Assembly: GCA_020055645.1 (NCBI GenBank)
Contig: CM034548.1
Span: forward strand, 9,486,001 to 9,550,000
DNA from: Tomocerus qinae
Lineage: Eukaryota > Arthropoda > Collembola > Entomobryomorpha > Tomoceridae
DNA length: 64,000 bases
Direction: 5' to 3'
The position numbers and the translations under genes were made by a program. Positions 13,601-28,600 of this stretch are shown in pieces; positions within the stretch are counted from its first letter, which is position 1; each line of letters begins with the position of its first letter. The notes below the pieces were generated by a model. That model made no database searches, had not been told where the DNA came from, and saw only the letters and a program-made list of their open reading frames with translations.

Positions 13601-16600
13601 ATGTCGTATGTGCATAGGAGTTGAGTGGTGAAACAAGTACTAATAATATATTGCATTTGCTGCAATATTCTACCAGGATCTCACCACATACTTACAAACA
13701 GGAGAAGGAAATACCTGCAGATAGGAGTAGATACAGTTTCAGTGTATTAATACCTATGTCATCTCGGTTTCCGTTACTCAGTGTATTTGTATATTATGCT
13801 CAAATCCAATAGTGTTTTGAACCAACTGCTTTCTCTTTTATGCCTGTCTGTCGGAGAGTGAATAGGAGAGGGAGCTCTGAGGACAAAAGTGACTGTAGTT
13901 AAATGTAGGCTGGTAGTGAATGTGTTTAAATTCATATAGAACTTTGTCCTCTTCTTAAATCATCACATCCTCTTTCTTCTTGCACTCAACTCCATTTTCT
14001 CTGAAATGTAATCCCTTCCCTCACTCACTCGCTCGACTTCCCTGGTTTCGTTTCGTTTGGCTTGTCTGCCTCATCCGAAGAGAACCGAACTCTCTCTCAA
14101 CTGAACTTTAGCTACCTACCTAAGTATAGTACTACGCTGGCAACTCAACTGACTCTCCATTCTTCTCCAGCTACAGTTATTACGTTGCATCTTTCACGAA
14201 ACCATTGTATTATATTCCTTCTGAAATAGTTTTACATCAACTATAAAAGTACACAAATTCAAACTGCACTATACAAACCTTTCCTCCCTCTTATTGTCGG
14301 GAATTCCTGAGAGTTCTCAGGTTTAGTTCCATTCGCTCAATCATCCATTGTGTAATAATTCACCTTCTTTGGGGAATATGCTAGCTAGGATTTTTTAATC
14401 TAAAAATTCACCACATACTCACATCACTCCATTTCTGACTCATGCATTTCCGACACAACTACTCCATACACATAATGCCATAAAACTGAAACAACTAAAA
14501 GACAACATGCTTGCATCCATATTTAATTCCACCAACGTTGAAACTACTCCAGATCCACTTATTCCCCCTTTAAAATTGTCTCTTCCTATCCCTACTAATA
14601 ATACTAAATATTTTTCCCAAACTACACATGCACTATGCATTGCAGTATTATATCCCTCAAGTACTTACAACTTCATCCTGTTCCCTACAATTCACTTACG
14701 CCTTCCCCAGATCAAATACTTAGACAAAGCATTGTTCGACATTAAACAATAGCTTCACCTCTCTCCAAATTATTCTGCACACACAAAAGACCCTTTTAGT
14801 TCCAATCTAGCATTAATTAAAATTGGCTACGGACATTTATGTCAATGCCAAATAATACAATTTGTACTTCCACTGTCCAGAACTCGGAATTTAGCTGGCG
14901 GTAGTTTTCACAATACCATTACGGATAATCAAATACATTAAGGCAGATACAAATGTTTTAATACTTAAATATTAAACCATTTTCAAAGTAAACAATATTC
15001 CATTATAATTATTGATAGTCATTTGCTTCTAGAGTAATGCATAAAACGTATCATCAATAAAATTTTTATTCAAAATCTTCTCCCTTAGTTCACTATAGTT
15101 AAGAAAGTATAATTATAGAACTTACTCCTATACGTATAATTTTTGAACAACCAAAATTGTAAACAGGATGGAAAAGATGTGTCGTAGTAAGTGTAGAAGT
15201 GATTAGTATTTATGTATGCTGTACTAAAAGTCTGAGGATGAAAGGTACTGTGTACATGTAAATGTACGCTTAGATTTGTGTAGTGTGTAGTGTTAGTGTA
15301 AACGTAGTAACTGAGTTCGTCAGGTGAATAACTGTGTAGATTCACATTAAAATGTTATGTGGATAGATAAAGTTTGTAGATAGTAAGTGTTATTTGGTAG
15401 GAAATGAAAGATGCAGCAGGTCTATATAAATGGAAGACGGAAGGGGAGAGGGAAAGAATATTCTGTGAAGAGCAAGAGCCATAGTCTGACATCCTAATGC
15501 AGATGGATGGAAGGCTAATTATGGGCAAACCTCGGCATGAAATGGTTGGAATGGAGCAATGAATTCACATAGTAAAGATGTGCAAGGCCAAAAGCATTGT
15601 GTAGACGAGAAGCGAGGCTTAGAGCATTTGTGTGATGTGTTTGCAGACTCAACTGGGAGCAATGAGGTTACTACTTAACTCTCCTCGTTCTCCTTTCCAC
15701 AACTAACTACTATTGTGTGCCTACGTAAAGATGTGGATGTGAGATGGACGGATGCAGACTCTCTCTTCCGAGTAAAGTGGCTCGGTGTGGTTTGCTCTTG
15801 GTCCGATCCGATAGCGGGTAGAGAGTCAGTGAGCTTACTTATGTATGGGAGTGTCTCGCCATTGCATTGCAAACGAGAGTGACTAGCTAGGTATTTATAC
15901 TTATGCAACCAGGGCTACTACTACTATACTATAATAATATTACTATTATGATGTAAGTAGGTAACTAAAGAGCAGTAAGGGAAAAGCGAGTTGAGACTCT
16001 CTCGGAATTGAACGTGAATATAGTTTATGTGCATAACATAAATAGCAGAATATACTTTTCCTCCGCGCAGAAAGGGAGCCGAGTCGAAACTAGACAGAGA
16101 GCTAGTTTGTTATAATAGCATTATGTTTGGCCCTTGCTCATCAACTATATTAAGTGCGAGAACTCATTGCGGCTTTAGATGTTTGAAACAGAAGCTACAG
16201 ACTTGTAAACGAATCCTGATGGCAACATTAAAGAGCTGAAAGCAAGCCGTCTACTATTACCTACCTCTCTCTCCACTTTATACTCTTTGCATCTCTTCCA
16301 ATCCCTGCTTTTATGCATTTATATCTATATACTATCCAGAGGTTAAACAATGCCTTTATTAATGTACTTACCACCATCATTCATGCGGGCATACTACCAC
16401 CGCGTAAACACTAACTTAAATAAAAACAAAAAGAAACCTTCAACAAACCCGACTCGCTAATAATAAAAATTTTCAACAAATTTTGTCCCTCATAATTATG
16501 TCAGCCTAAGTACATGACAAATTGGCGCCTTTTACAGTCGTCGATCCCTTAAGGGAGTTAAATATATAAATTATTGTATTAAGCTACTTGAGTTGAGAAT

Positions 16601-19600
16601 GAGTTAGCTTTCATTGTCTAAACCATTGTCTTGTTAAATTCCTACAATTTCAAAATACAAATCCACGAATATTACATTTACAACTGTCTTGAAGTCCAAA
16701 TGCTATGGAGTGCATGATATGAGACGATTTAAAACGAAGATAGAATGGGATTAGTAAACGAGTTTAAAATCATATCACACTAGTGGAATCTCATCTCATG
16801 TACGTCGTTATACAAAAATAACAATCCATTTGCATTCGTTTAACTTCCATTTGAACGTTTAAATGTAGGTAAACAGTAGCAGTCATTCTTAAAGTTAAAT
16901 TAAGTTCATCAAACATTAAAACAACTTCCTAATGGAAGGTTTATTATTCAAATGACACGTAGCTTATCATTGACAGTAATTAAACACGTTCGATAAAGTG
17001 GCAACTGACATAATGAGGACTGAGTTTAAAGTATCTGTACAGAAAATTACAATTGGAAAACTATTGTAGAGTAATTTCTCATTTATGTTCAGAAATAAAT
17101 GGCGCATCTTTGTTATTTTGTATCCTAAAGAATATGGTGAGTGATAAATGCATGACAAAATATGTAAGTCAGAGTTGAGAGGGTTTTAATTCACTAAGTA
17201 AGATGGTACTTAGTTATGAGAGAGCATGTAGTAGGAAGTAGTATGGGTATTTTATTATAATGTATCTGTAAATGGTAGGTAGGTAGTTAGGAGTTGAATG
17301 AATGAGAGGGACGTATTGATGTAGGATGGAGGGAAATAGAGCAGTGTAATAAAGAGTTGGATGCAGTGATAGATATCGGAGGGTTCAAGATGTTCGTTGG
17401 TTATATTATTGGAGTAGTTGAGGGTATATACATAGGTATGTCATAATATTGTGTCTGTAGTAGTGCAGTGAGTTGAGTCAATTGAGAGTTTGTGTCGGAG
17501 ATGTTCTGGTGCTGGTTGGCTGTGCATTGTATGTGGAGTATGTAGACTTAGACTTAGCTCGAATGTTAGGTCGAGTCGGGCGAGTAGCAGTATGCATGTA
17601 CCATTTTAAGCCGAGCACTTTAGATCTTACCCACATCCCCGGTATTATGTTTCTTCGCAGGAGAGAAAATAGTTCACTTGACGCAAACCCATTTAGTCTC
17701 TCCGTGTGGCAACTGTATTAATATACTGATTTTTCGCTGATTCCCGTTTGTGTTTCTACGTCCGGCCTTTTATCCCCACACTCAACTTACATTAGCTCAG
17801 CTCAAACCGACTCTCTTCTTCTCCCGAGCCTCTCTCTCTCGCCTCTTTCTCCGTTATCTTGAACCAATTTGTCACGAACCAAACTCAACTGTCGAGTTTT
17901 CCAAACTTCCAACTTCTACCAACTTTTACGACGCGCTCCGCAATTTGATTCAACTTGTACGACTCCCTTCATCTAATGTGTAATCCGTCTCTCTCTCTTA
18001 TTTTGAGTGAGTGAGTCTATGTATCACGTATTTGTATATGTATCTATATGTGACTAAGTGCCTCAGCACGATGTGTAATCTGACGGATTCTCACATAGTA
18101 CACTACGGAGTATATAGTAGTAGGAGGGTACACTTAATAGCCTGAGCAGGGTTAGTCTTCTTATTCTTCCCATTCTACCTATAATACCTAACTACTAATC
18201 CACATACACACGCTACGTCTAAACTTGTTTCGTGTGTCTGGTGTTGCTGGTGGTGAGTATAAGTAGGCATAAGCACTAGCGATGCCCACCACTACTTTTC
18301 TACATCGTTGACCAAACAACCAGTGTTCAGTTTAGCCACCCACCCGCTAGTGGTTAAATCTAGTGGCTTAAATGACAAATATCATTTTTCTGATCTAAAT
18401 AGACGCCATAGCCTTGGATGCTAATCATTTTGGCCGGCTAAAATAATGTTGGCTGGTGAAAAGGAAAAATCGGGCTAAAATCAAACACTGAAAGCAAACG
18501 ACCTTCCTTTTCTCAACTTAATTCCCGTCGTACACATCATTCTTCTGTTTTCATCACAGTCTCCTCTTTTATTTCTATAATATATATACAACTTTGATCC
18601 TGCATGCATACATGTATGTCCACCATATACTTTGCTATGATATCCTTACCTATTTATCACAGACTGATAACAATAACCAGATGTGTGTAAGTATAAGTAA
18701 TACTAGTATCTATTTTCACTGCAACATCATACAACCCCCAGAGTATATAGCACTTAGTGTCCTATTTATATATATATCTGCACTTGCACTGGATTGTTTT
18801 CCAATCTTTGGTTTGTTTATTTTATTATTGTCCTGACCGTGGCCAGGACATAAAACTTGTAGTACTAGCTATATACCATTTTAATCGACGTCCGTAAAAG
18901 AGCTTTTTATATCTTAATTTACTATAATATTGCTGTACATGAGTCAACCTACAACGTCCTGGCTAAATCAACTGGTTCCAAACCAGCGAATCGATAAGGA
19001 AACTAAGTATGTAATAGACTCCCTGTGTTACGTTATAAACTTTGAGAGAGAGCTGTATTGGATTTAGATGCAAGTAGGCCGCACCATTTACTACATAGAA
19101 AGGTAATTTCGTGCACAGATTACTATGATAGGGTGACACAGGTATTCTTATAGATATCTTTATGCTGTGCCGCACTAGTTATCAAAAGACTTGTTCCGCC
19201 CCCAAGAAAACAAATTAGAAAGTAGATATTCGCCCATGTAATAGTACTCTATGTTTATGTAAAATAATTCATCCTTTAACTTTCAACTTTTACAACTTTT
19301 ATTTTCTCCTGAAAATGACAGTCAACTATAGTAAACCATAAATAGCATAGTAAAAGCACACAATGAATGCCCATTTATGCTTAGGTTACTCCACAAAGGT
19401 CTGTTTTTCATTTCGCTTTGAATCTTTTGTGATATACTTATTTAAGTGCTACCTTCTCCTGTCAAATTGCTTGCGATTCTAGCAATTTCCTCCATACAAT
19501 ACACATTTACCTTGTAAAAATTAAATTAAGTACATTATTTTTTGCCTAGCACCACGTTTTTGTACAACTTCCAGTATACAATGAATACAATGGATATCTA

Positions 19601-22600
19601 GAGTGATTGGCATAATTCGAGATCTAAAAGATTCTATTCACAAAAGATGATAAAAATTTTGTAAATTTGATTTTCTATATAACCCAAACCATAAGTGATA
19701 TGTATTTTAAAATTTATGTCTTCTTACTATGACAGTTAATCATGCTCATGTACAAACGTTCAATATTAATACTATCCGGAGAAAGTCTAAGCATAAATGC
19801 AAAATTGATCCCAAAATAATTGTAGATCAAAGGAAAATAAGGGGGCGATGGGAAAATGCACATTGTGATCTTCCAGGCTGAAAGATTTGAAAAGGAGACA
19901 TACACATATAACTGTAAACGTAAGCTTAGTCTATGTCAATCTAGACTTTAGACGATCAAGGATTGTTAGGAGAGCGAAATTACGCTGACGCTTCCATCCG
20001 TGCATCTACATACCTCGTATGCCATTATTTGGAACCGAATTAACTTCCTTGCAAATTACGTGGCAAAATATTGAGTCATTGAATAATTTGTTATTAAAAT
20101 AATGTCAAAGACTATTCCAGACGATTCCGAGAAATCCCCATCAGAAGAATTTTTTCATTGCAAAAAATATGATAAGTAAGGCATCGTTAGAGAAAATTCT
20201 CTCCTTTTCTGTGGTTTACAGGCAGTTGATAATATTTTTTCTCGCTTAATTCAACACTGAAGATTATTGATCCATTTTTAAACCATTTGGGAATTTTTCC
20301 TTCGGTATTATTGCCCCAATAGAAAGGAGAATGGGCTGAGAGGATTGACGAGTTCAGCTGTATTTTATTCTTTTCCCTGTATATGTATGTTCAAATTAAG
20401 TCTACTTTCCCAATGATGCAGTTTTCTACATGATGTTTCTTTTGGCTGCACAAATGTCTGTCATTGGGATATATTGTATTATTTATGTCTACCACGTAGT
20501 TGCTCCAGTGCAGAGTAGGCTATGTTGGTTGATTACTAATATAATTTGTGTATAGATAAGTACTACATTGTTACATCGAATCCCGTTTCATCTCCTCGCA
20601 TCGCAGTGCCGGCAGCTTATTATGAGCTCAAGCTAAAGATTTACACTTTCTGTACTCTATTGGGTATTCCGTAGTCTTGTTTCGTCATTTCCAGAGCTTA
20701 TTGTGTATAGACGTAGTAGAAATAAAAGGGCCGGAATGAGAAGGATGTGCATGCAGTTCGGTGCAGTCTTGCGTTTGGGTGGATCCAGTTAGTGACAATC
20801 AACTGAGCGTAATGTCAGCAAGTCTTTTAAGCGACTTATTTGGAAAGAGCTGGACTAAATCGGCGAGAGTTGGCATGACATAGCATGGCAGGCAGTCTGC
20901 TTAAATGAGCAAGTGTCTATCATCATTATCATGTGTGCTACGCTTATGTTGCGTTAACTTAACCACGATGATGATGTATTATAAGAAAAAATAGCTCTGG
21001 GCGTGTAGTAGTACGTGGGAATCCAACTAATGAATGACACTAATAGGGAATTCCTATTTTGGAACGATTATCAGTCCACTCTGTTCGTGTTCATTACCAT
21101 TTATTAAGCCTTTAGGTAACTAACTAAGCAGTTGCCTTTCTAACGCTCTACATAATGCTCGCTATCCACAGCCACATAAACAGCTCCAAATTGCATTTCT
21201 ACACATTTTGTTTTATTATTACTTAACTGTAACTCAATAACTATCATTTATAAAGCTATTGATACACACAGTACGTCATAAGTGATGCTAAAAAATGTAT
21301 AATTATAGTATAGTTGTTACCTACATACTAACTTACGCAGCATAACTGCGTAAGTTACTACATTTCTTTTACACACTATTTCCATATATCAATTATATTG
21401 TTTAAAAGTCAGTAAATATACGGTACTACTTATTTTATTGCATTTATCTGTACTTCGTATAGACTAAATAGATTAAGTAATTGTAAACGACTGGAGCCAA
21501 CAGCATTTACTATATAGTGCCGGTAATTTGAAATTTTGGCGCGTAAATGACGTCACTATTGTAACTGTAAAATGGAATCTAAAATGATGTATGCAAATTA
21601 TTGTCAACTATGAATGCAAAACTATGAGCACTAGAACCCCTTTGTTTTGATCTCTTACATTTAAATGAATTTGAGAAAGTTCAACAACAAGAAATTTACA
21701 GTAGAATATGGTAACCGTTTGTAGTTTGACTCCACCGTTTTTGCCTGGTATATATGGAAGAATTGATACAAGTATAATTGGAAGTGTGGGGGAGATTTGA
21801 TACAATCACTAGGTGGCGACACCATAGCAATGATTTGTATCATGGCCTACCTATATCTGTGTTTCCCAATGAAAGCTTGCGTACTGAGTCTGAAAGCCGT
21901 CAATGCGCAGCTTCGGTAGCCTCATTCTTCTTAGCCTAATCTCTTCTAAGGTGATAAGGCTGTTACACCATTGTATAAATGCACTTCCAGGATCGGCACA
22001 GGGTACGACCCTGCATGCCTTCTTTTTGCTTAATGCCTGATACCTAGTATTTAACAAACATTGTGAAATAGTTTGTTTCCCCAATCTACACAAGATCTAT
22101 TGATCGGGACAATGTTTTTTCCATAGCGTTGTTGAATACATAGGGAACCTATTTTTGGTTCCGAGTAGATAGTGGTATTGATGGATTTAAAGAGGGGAGG
22201 GAGAGAGCAAGTGGTGATTTTTGTCATAAATCAGAATGTATGTGGATGTGCCATGGCAGATGAGACTTTGTTAATGATTAGATGTTGTAAATGATACAAA
22301 GGAAGCTAATTACGTTAACAATTCTGTGGGTGGTGAAACCAGTAAATAGTTTAAATATGGTATTTCATTGAAAGTGATTGGTGACAGTGTTTAGTCAGTC
22401 GTGCTAATGAATTTAGTTAGTGAGATGCGAGTGTCCGTAAACAAGGGTAGCCAAAGACCAAATAAATAAAGTATCCCAAAAGACAAATAGATGGTTGAGG
22501 GCAGTATAATAGTATTACGGTATAGTAATAATGCATGATGTTTCCCAGAGACACTGAGGCAGGAGTTAAATGGTACATGATGTGGTAGCCGTATATACTA

Positions 22601-25600
22601 AGTAGCAGTATAATGTTGGGAGAGATAGGTGGTAATAGATAGGTGAGTAAGTAAGTAAGGAGTCTCTGAAGAATAATAGTGAGGGTTAGTATGTAGAGTG
22701 GTATGAGTGTGTGTATGCCGAGAGTGAGATTGCTGAAAAGTAAGAGTTGTAGGAGGAGAGGAATTCTCGGTGCGATTAATGTGTGTGTATTGCTCATGTC
22801 GGAGTTTCCGAAACCCTCAAGTTTCCTGCTGTCTTCTCATCCTTTCAGAAGTTAGAACGGAGATGGGAAGAGAGACTGAGCTCAGATGACATGGGCTCTT
22901 GGCAACCAACCATTTGCTCACCATGTCATCCGTCTCCTGCTTTTTAATGCACACTTCCATCACTAGCACTTTACGCCATTCCTCAATCCAAGATCGTCGA
23001 GAATAAAAAGTATCATGTCTTTGCTTCACCATCACTTGCTTTATTCCTCCGATTCCCGCTCTCCTACACTCCGACACTTTTACGAATACTCTCTATGCAG
23101 AAATATTTACATCCGATATACTATTATATATTTACTAATGTAATACCATTAGCCAAGAGTCACCAACCAAACCGTATAGGAGGAGATATACCAGATGTAC
23201 ATTATTTGTACATACATAAGGCACAGTGCAGTAATCTTTCATAAAAGACACTGTGACACCATGAAAAGACTTTGTGCTTGTTTCTACTACACTTAGTAAA
23301 ACACACATAACGTTGTGTAGGAAGTTTTTATTTGTAAATAGATGGAAAGGTGCTAGGTACTTATACCAAATCGCTCATCTTATCCCCACTCTCTTATTCT
23401 ACTTCATACACACATTCAAGACAAGTTTTTGGTACACAAGACAAGTAGTCAAGTCCCAGTAGATATCACATGCTACATCATGCAATATGTATGACTTGTA
23501 CTACAGCCACTACTTTTCCTTATTGCAACTATTATTAGTCATGCATAGGGAGCAATCATATAATGAACATCAGTTGTTATAGAGATTGAAATGTCTACTC
23601 AGACTCCGCATACCTATCTCACTCCTTACCATTTTTATCACGCACCTACTAACCTTAAATACAAATATTAAGCTAATGTAGTCTTACACTGCAATAAATA
23701 AATGTCTCATACTTCCATCAATTTTACGCTCAAGAAATTCCCCCAATCAATCATTAAATACAAATGCTCTGCATTCTCAAAACCCAACCTCGTAAAAGCA
23801 GAAGGGGGAAAGACACAACTATTTACTATATTGTGACTCTCCTATTGTCATCCTCAACTTGTACAAACTTTGTCTATCCCTTTGTCTTTAAAGCTCTCCG
23901 ACCAACTAAACGAAAAGTCATTCTGTTCTCAATGGAATCCTTAATTCGGAAGTTAGAGACGACGCTCTTTTACAGTTTTTTGTCACACACTATAGTAAAA
24001 AGCGTAAGATAGGATAAAATCAGTTAAAATGATTTCAACTACCATAAAGGAATTTTGTCTCGTTTTATAATCATTTAATGTTGGAAAATTGTCTTCTCTA
24101 CATAATAAGAGTATTTACAATCTATTTATTATTATGCAACTCTTAGCTATCTGATATAAAGTCTTCAAACTAACGGACCGTGTTATTTTAATACGATTAA
24201 GGGTGCCTATACTCCAATTCAGTGCTAGATGCGGTTGCTATGCAAAGACACTTATGAATGGTTAACTACTTTCGGGGTATCATCAATTAGACTTGAGTAA
24301 CTATGTCGTTTAAGGAAATGTAAGTAAATACGCATAGTGTGAATATAGTTAGGATTTCCCTGAATTGTTGTTTTTACACATGAATGGGGATATATGAGAT
24401 ATATGTAACTATATAGGGATGATGTGTCTAGCTCCGACGTCCCCTTTTTCCATTAAGTGTGTCAGTCAGTATAATATTCGCTCTCTTTTCCTCACACAAT
24501 ATAACTTCTGTCACTACTTTGTATTGGTTGTCAAGTAGACAGACGAGGGCTCCTGGTTGGTTTCCTTCACTCTCACACGATCAGTCAGACAGAGCAACTG
24601 AAATACCAAAGTAAAGTACCTATGAGTAAGTTGACAATGAGTTTAGTTCAGCGAGTGCACTGTGTAGTAGTCAGCTCATTGTCAGGTCTCCATTTCAATT
24701 CCAATTATCGTAAACTTGACTACTTACTATCTCCAGAAAGGATAAATGTGCCTATACATAATATGATATTATAGCTAGGAGTGTAATGTAAAGTATGACA
24801 TGCACATGCTCCCAATATTTTCTCCCGGCGAAGGAAACCTGTTCTTTCACTCATGCTGCCGCCGCCGACAGAAATTCTCTGAAATGCATTTACACATACG
24901 CTCATCTTCAACTCATGCACATTCATGATGGTTATTTATTAGCCTAGCATTTAACTTTCTTACATTATTTCATTCCAATGCGACTCCCATTCCATTATTT
25001 CAATCCATTATAACAACACTAATCTATTATAATGTACCTCAGCTATTATATACCTAGCTATACATCAGTACAGGCAATTCAGTCTTTTTTATCCAATGAC
25101 AAAGTACAATTCATGATCTATAGCACACCACAGTAGGTACTGTGACACTCAAATGCATTTTAATGTTTTCAAAAGCCAGAAATACCAATTTTTATTTCTT
25201 GAACGGCTCTTGTCCCTGTTTATCATCTCATAATACACTACTAAAATGTCATAAGTATTGATGTTTTATTCAGCAAAAACATAGCGTCTCTCCTCCTATG
25301 CACATTAGTTTAAAGTATGGGAATTCCTTCTATGCACCGTTACATTCAATTGCACTTACCAGAAATAACCAACCAAGTAGTCAAAGTGTCGTATCCTCCG
25401 CGTTCCTTATTTCTACTACTAGATAGATACGTACTAATAGCAGATAATACTAAAGTCATATATCACAGATTCTAACGTGTGCGTTCCTTCTCTGTGTTTC
25501 CTAAAAGCTGCAATCAATAATCTCCGAAATTCATTTCCTAGCATATAATTTACAGATAGACGTATATCTAGTCTGCATGTTTTAGATATGCAAATGGGGA

Positions 25601-28600
25601 TAATAATCCTATGCAGAATGGGAATGTTAATGTCCTATTCCATGTCAGGCGGCATTAATAGTCTTCCCAACTGACAACTTTTTCAGTTGACTACAAATGC
25701 AGATAATACATGCTAATTTGCTAATTTTTTCCTAGGTAGATAGTCATATTAGTTAGGAAACAAGCCTTATTATTTCTACCTACTAACAACGAGAAAGACT
25801 ATATTGATTTTGGAGAGATATTCATCAGATGCCTATTTAGCAAAAATGTCATGAGAAGTGAAAAGGAAATTAATAGATCTTAGCTTCCCCACTTCTGCGG
25901 CGGTGTATACCTAATGTGCACCTGCATAGATCTAATCGCTACCGGTAGATATTCATTTTATCTTAGTTTTCTAAAAATGACTTGACACAAGTGTCATTTG
26001 CAATATTAAAGAGACAATTCATCTCAAGTGTACACTTCCCACTTTTCAGTTAAACTTTATCAGCGATCCATCTACAACTACTAAATTACAAAGTTACAAA
26101 ATTCTTTCGCTGTGAATCCTTAAGTATTAAGTTAAGTATTCTATCTCATGAACTTGTCTGCAAAACTTATTCGTTTATATATTTTATAGAATGACATTAA
26201 TTACAGTCAAGTCTCTATCAGTCTCATGCAATGGAAATAACTATTCACACTTATTATTATTTAGGTGAATATTTACTATTGGTACTTAATTGACGTTAAA
26301 AACCTGTATAGTCGGAAACCTTATGTTCTAAATTTAGACTCTGAAAACTAAGGATTCATTCCTATAAATATACTACAGTGGATGAAGCTTACACAGTACA
26401 GAACAGTGATATGATCCGTATGCGAGATGGAATCCATACTTTACATCTCTGAGTAGAAACTTGAATTGAGAGCGAAATAGTCGAGTATCGTGGAGTGGCG
26501 AAATGTAATTGAGAGAAGTACTTCTTCGTTAGTCAATAATGGGCCGATATGCAGTTTTAAATTTGTGTGTAGTACATACATAATGATTGTAGCAGGGAAT
26601 GATAGGGAAAGGTATTGAATGGAGGATTACGCAGTTCGATTAGGATGGGAATGCGTTTAAGCAGTTTGGAGAAGTGAAGGTGGAAGAAATGTTGGTGCGG
26701 GTTGTCGACACCATTTGGCCATTAAGCGGTGACATGAATGCGGCTTTTTCTCAAACAAATGATATCAGGAGGTTAAATGAGTGAGTGTAGAGAGGCTGCC
26801 TGCGAGTTGAGTGACGACAGTCATTGCTTACATAGCATAAACGAGGAGTTTTTGCTCCTATTCCATGAGAGATAGTGCTAAATAGTACATGTACTCCCCG
26901 TCTCGTACACTTTCATTCTCCGCTCACTCACTCAGTTTTGTTGAGCAGACAGATGTATTTATTGTTGCTAGTTAAGTTACTGATAGTGAGTGCTTTATAT
27001 ACTATTTATGTATGTTTCGTGTGTGTATGTGAATTGTTCGTATAATCTCTAGTCTACTGCGGTCTCCGACTCTGTGAGTTTAGCAAAGTGCAATGAGGCT
27101 TATATTATGCTCTCTATATTATGTCATGTCATCATCATGATGGTATGGTAAATGGTACTGTGTGGTAGTGGTTGCTATAATATACTAGATGCATCTTGAA
27201 TGAGAGAGCACTTCTAGTATACATTTATTATAAATGCATTGTAGTGGAGGTACCTGCTTTTGTGCTGCTATGTAACTGTGTAGGAGGAGAGATACAGTTT
27301 TGCCCGTACTTACATAAATAGTGTAGTGGTAACAATGAGTGAGTACCAGGCCAGCAGGAAGGGCCCATATCCATAATGTATATGTCTATATATAATATAA
27401 TGTAGTTAGTATAAGAAAGAATCAGTCAAGTCTTCGGATGGTCTACTACTACTCAACTCTCTGGGCTGCGCTGGTTTCCCTTGCTATGGCTTGCTCTGGT
27501 GTGGAAGACTCTGATGACTTAACTAACTCAACAAACAGCCAACATCAAGCTGTGAGCAAGAGAACATCAAACAGAGAACTGCCAGATAGAATAGAAGTTG
27601 GAGCACAAACTTTAATTCTCTCTAAATGATGTCTACTTCTCCTTCTCAACTCCGAGCAACCGAGCCGGGGAGAAATGTGAGCTCTGTTATTGCTTATATA
27701 CATCTACCATGTAAATACTACCCAAAACTCTGTACACATCTTCTGCTAATAAGTACTTCCATACCAACAGACAATTCCACATTTTACTTTTCCTTTCGTT
27801 ACGTTACATTACAGACAACATAAAAACTCTATACATAACCATACATTTGTACAATTGATTCGCACATTTGTTACAGTCATCCCCGACCATCCACTACAAC
27901 TATACACTACTGCCACACAATGATTTTACAAACATTTATTATATAGAGGATGCCATTATGGGATGTCTCTAGTATTTATAGTGTAACGCAGGAGTCTCCG
28001 CATGAACAGAGTCATTATCTAAACATCACGTCATGAAATCCAATGTGGAGACGATCATATTGTGAAACCCTTCGTGCATTAATTTAGTCGGAATAATCAA
28101 GTGTCCATCCCACTCGTTCCCTTATTACATTCCGGTTTCGAAAACTTCCATTTAACTCCAGGCTAATAGAAGCTCTATGACCGAAGTAGACCTACTCCCA
28201 TTTATCAGACCGACTGTAAAATCACAACTTTACAAATATTATACATGTGATTTACAAATACATATTCCTAATACGTGAGTCTCATCACAAGTACTAGCCT
28301 GTTGTAAAGATGAGACTATAAAAATTGTTTTAATGCCGAGTCACCCAATTTCACTGTTATAATTTTGTGTGGTGTCAATCAATACTGCACCCGCACCCTA
28401 TTACAGATTGTGAATATTCATTGAGTTAAAGCGACCGGGTATACGAATAAACAAAGTACTGCATCTAATGGTCCTACACATGTTCTCCTATAATTTCTCT
28501 GGGCGGGCACTGCTGCATCTCGGCCTAATCTCCAGATTATCCCGTATATGGAAAACATAAGAGCGAGAATCGATAACATTAGCAACATAATGCAGCACTA

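Noticed and set aside
22417-22797. 126-codon minus-strand ORF with a membrane-protein look
   Set aside because: It lies in a C-poor block; the minus strand is therefore G-poor, which removes most stop codons and yields Leu, Ile, Thr and Tyr. It has no family likeness and contains a simple repeat.
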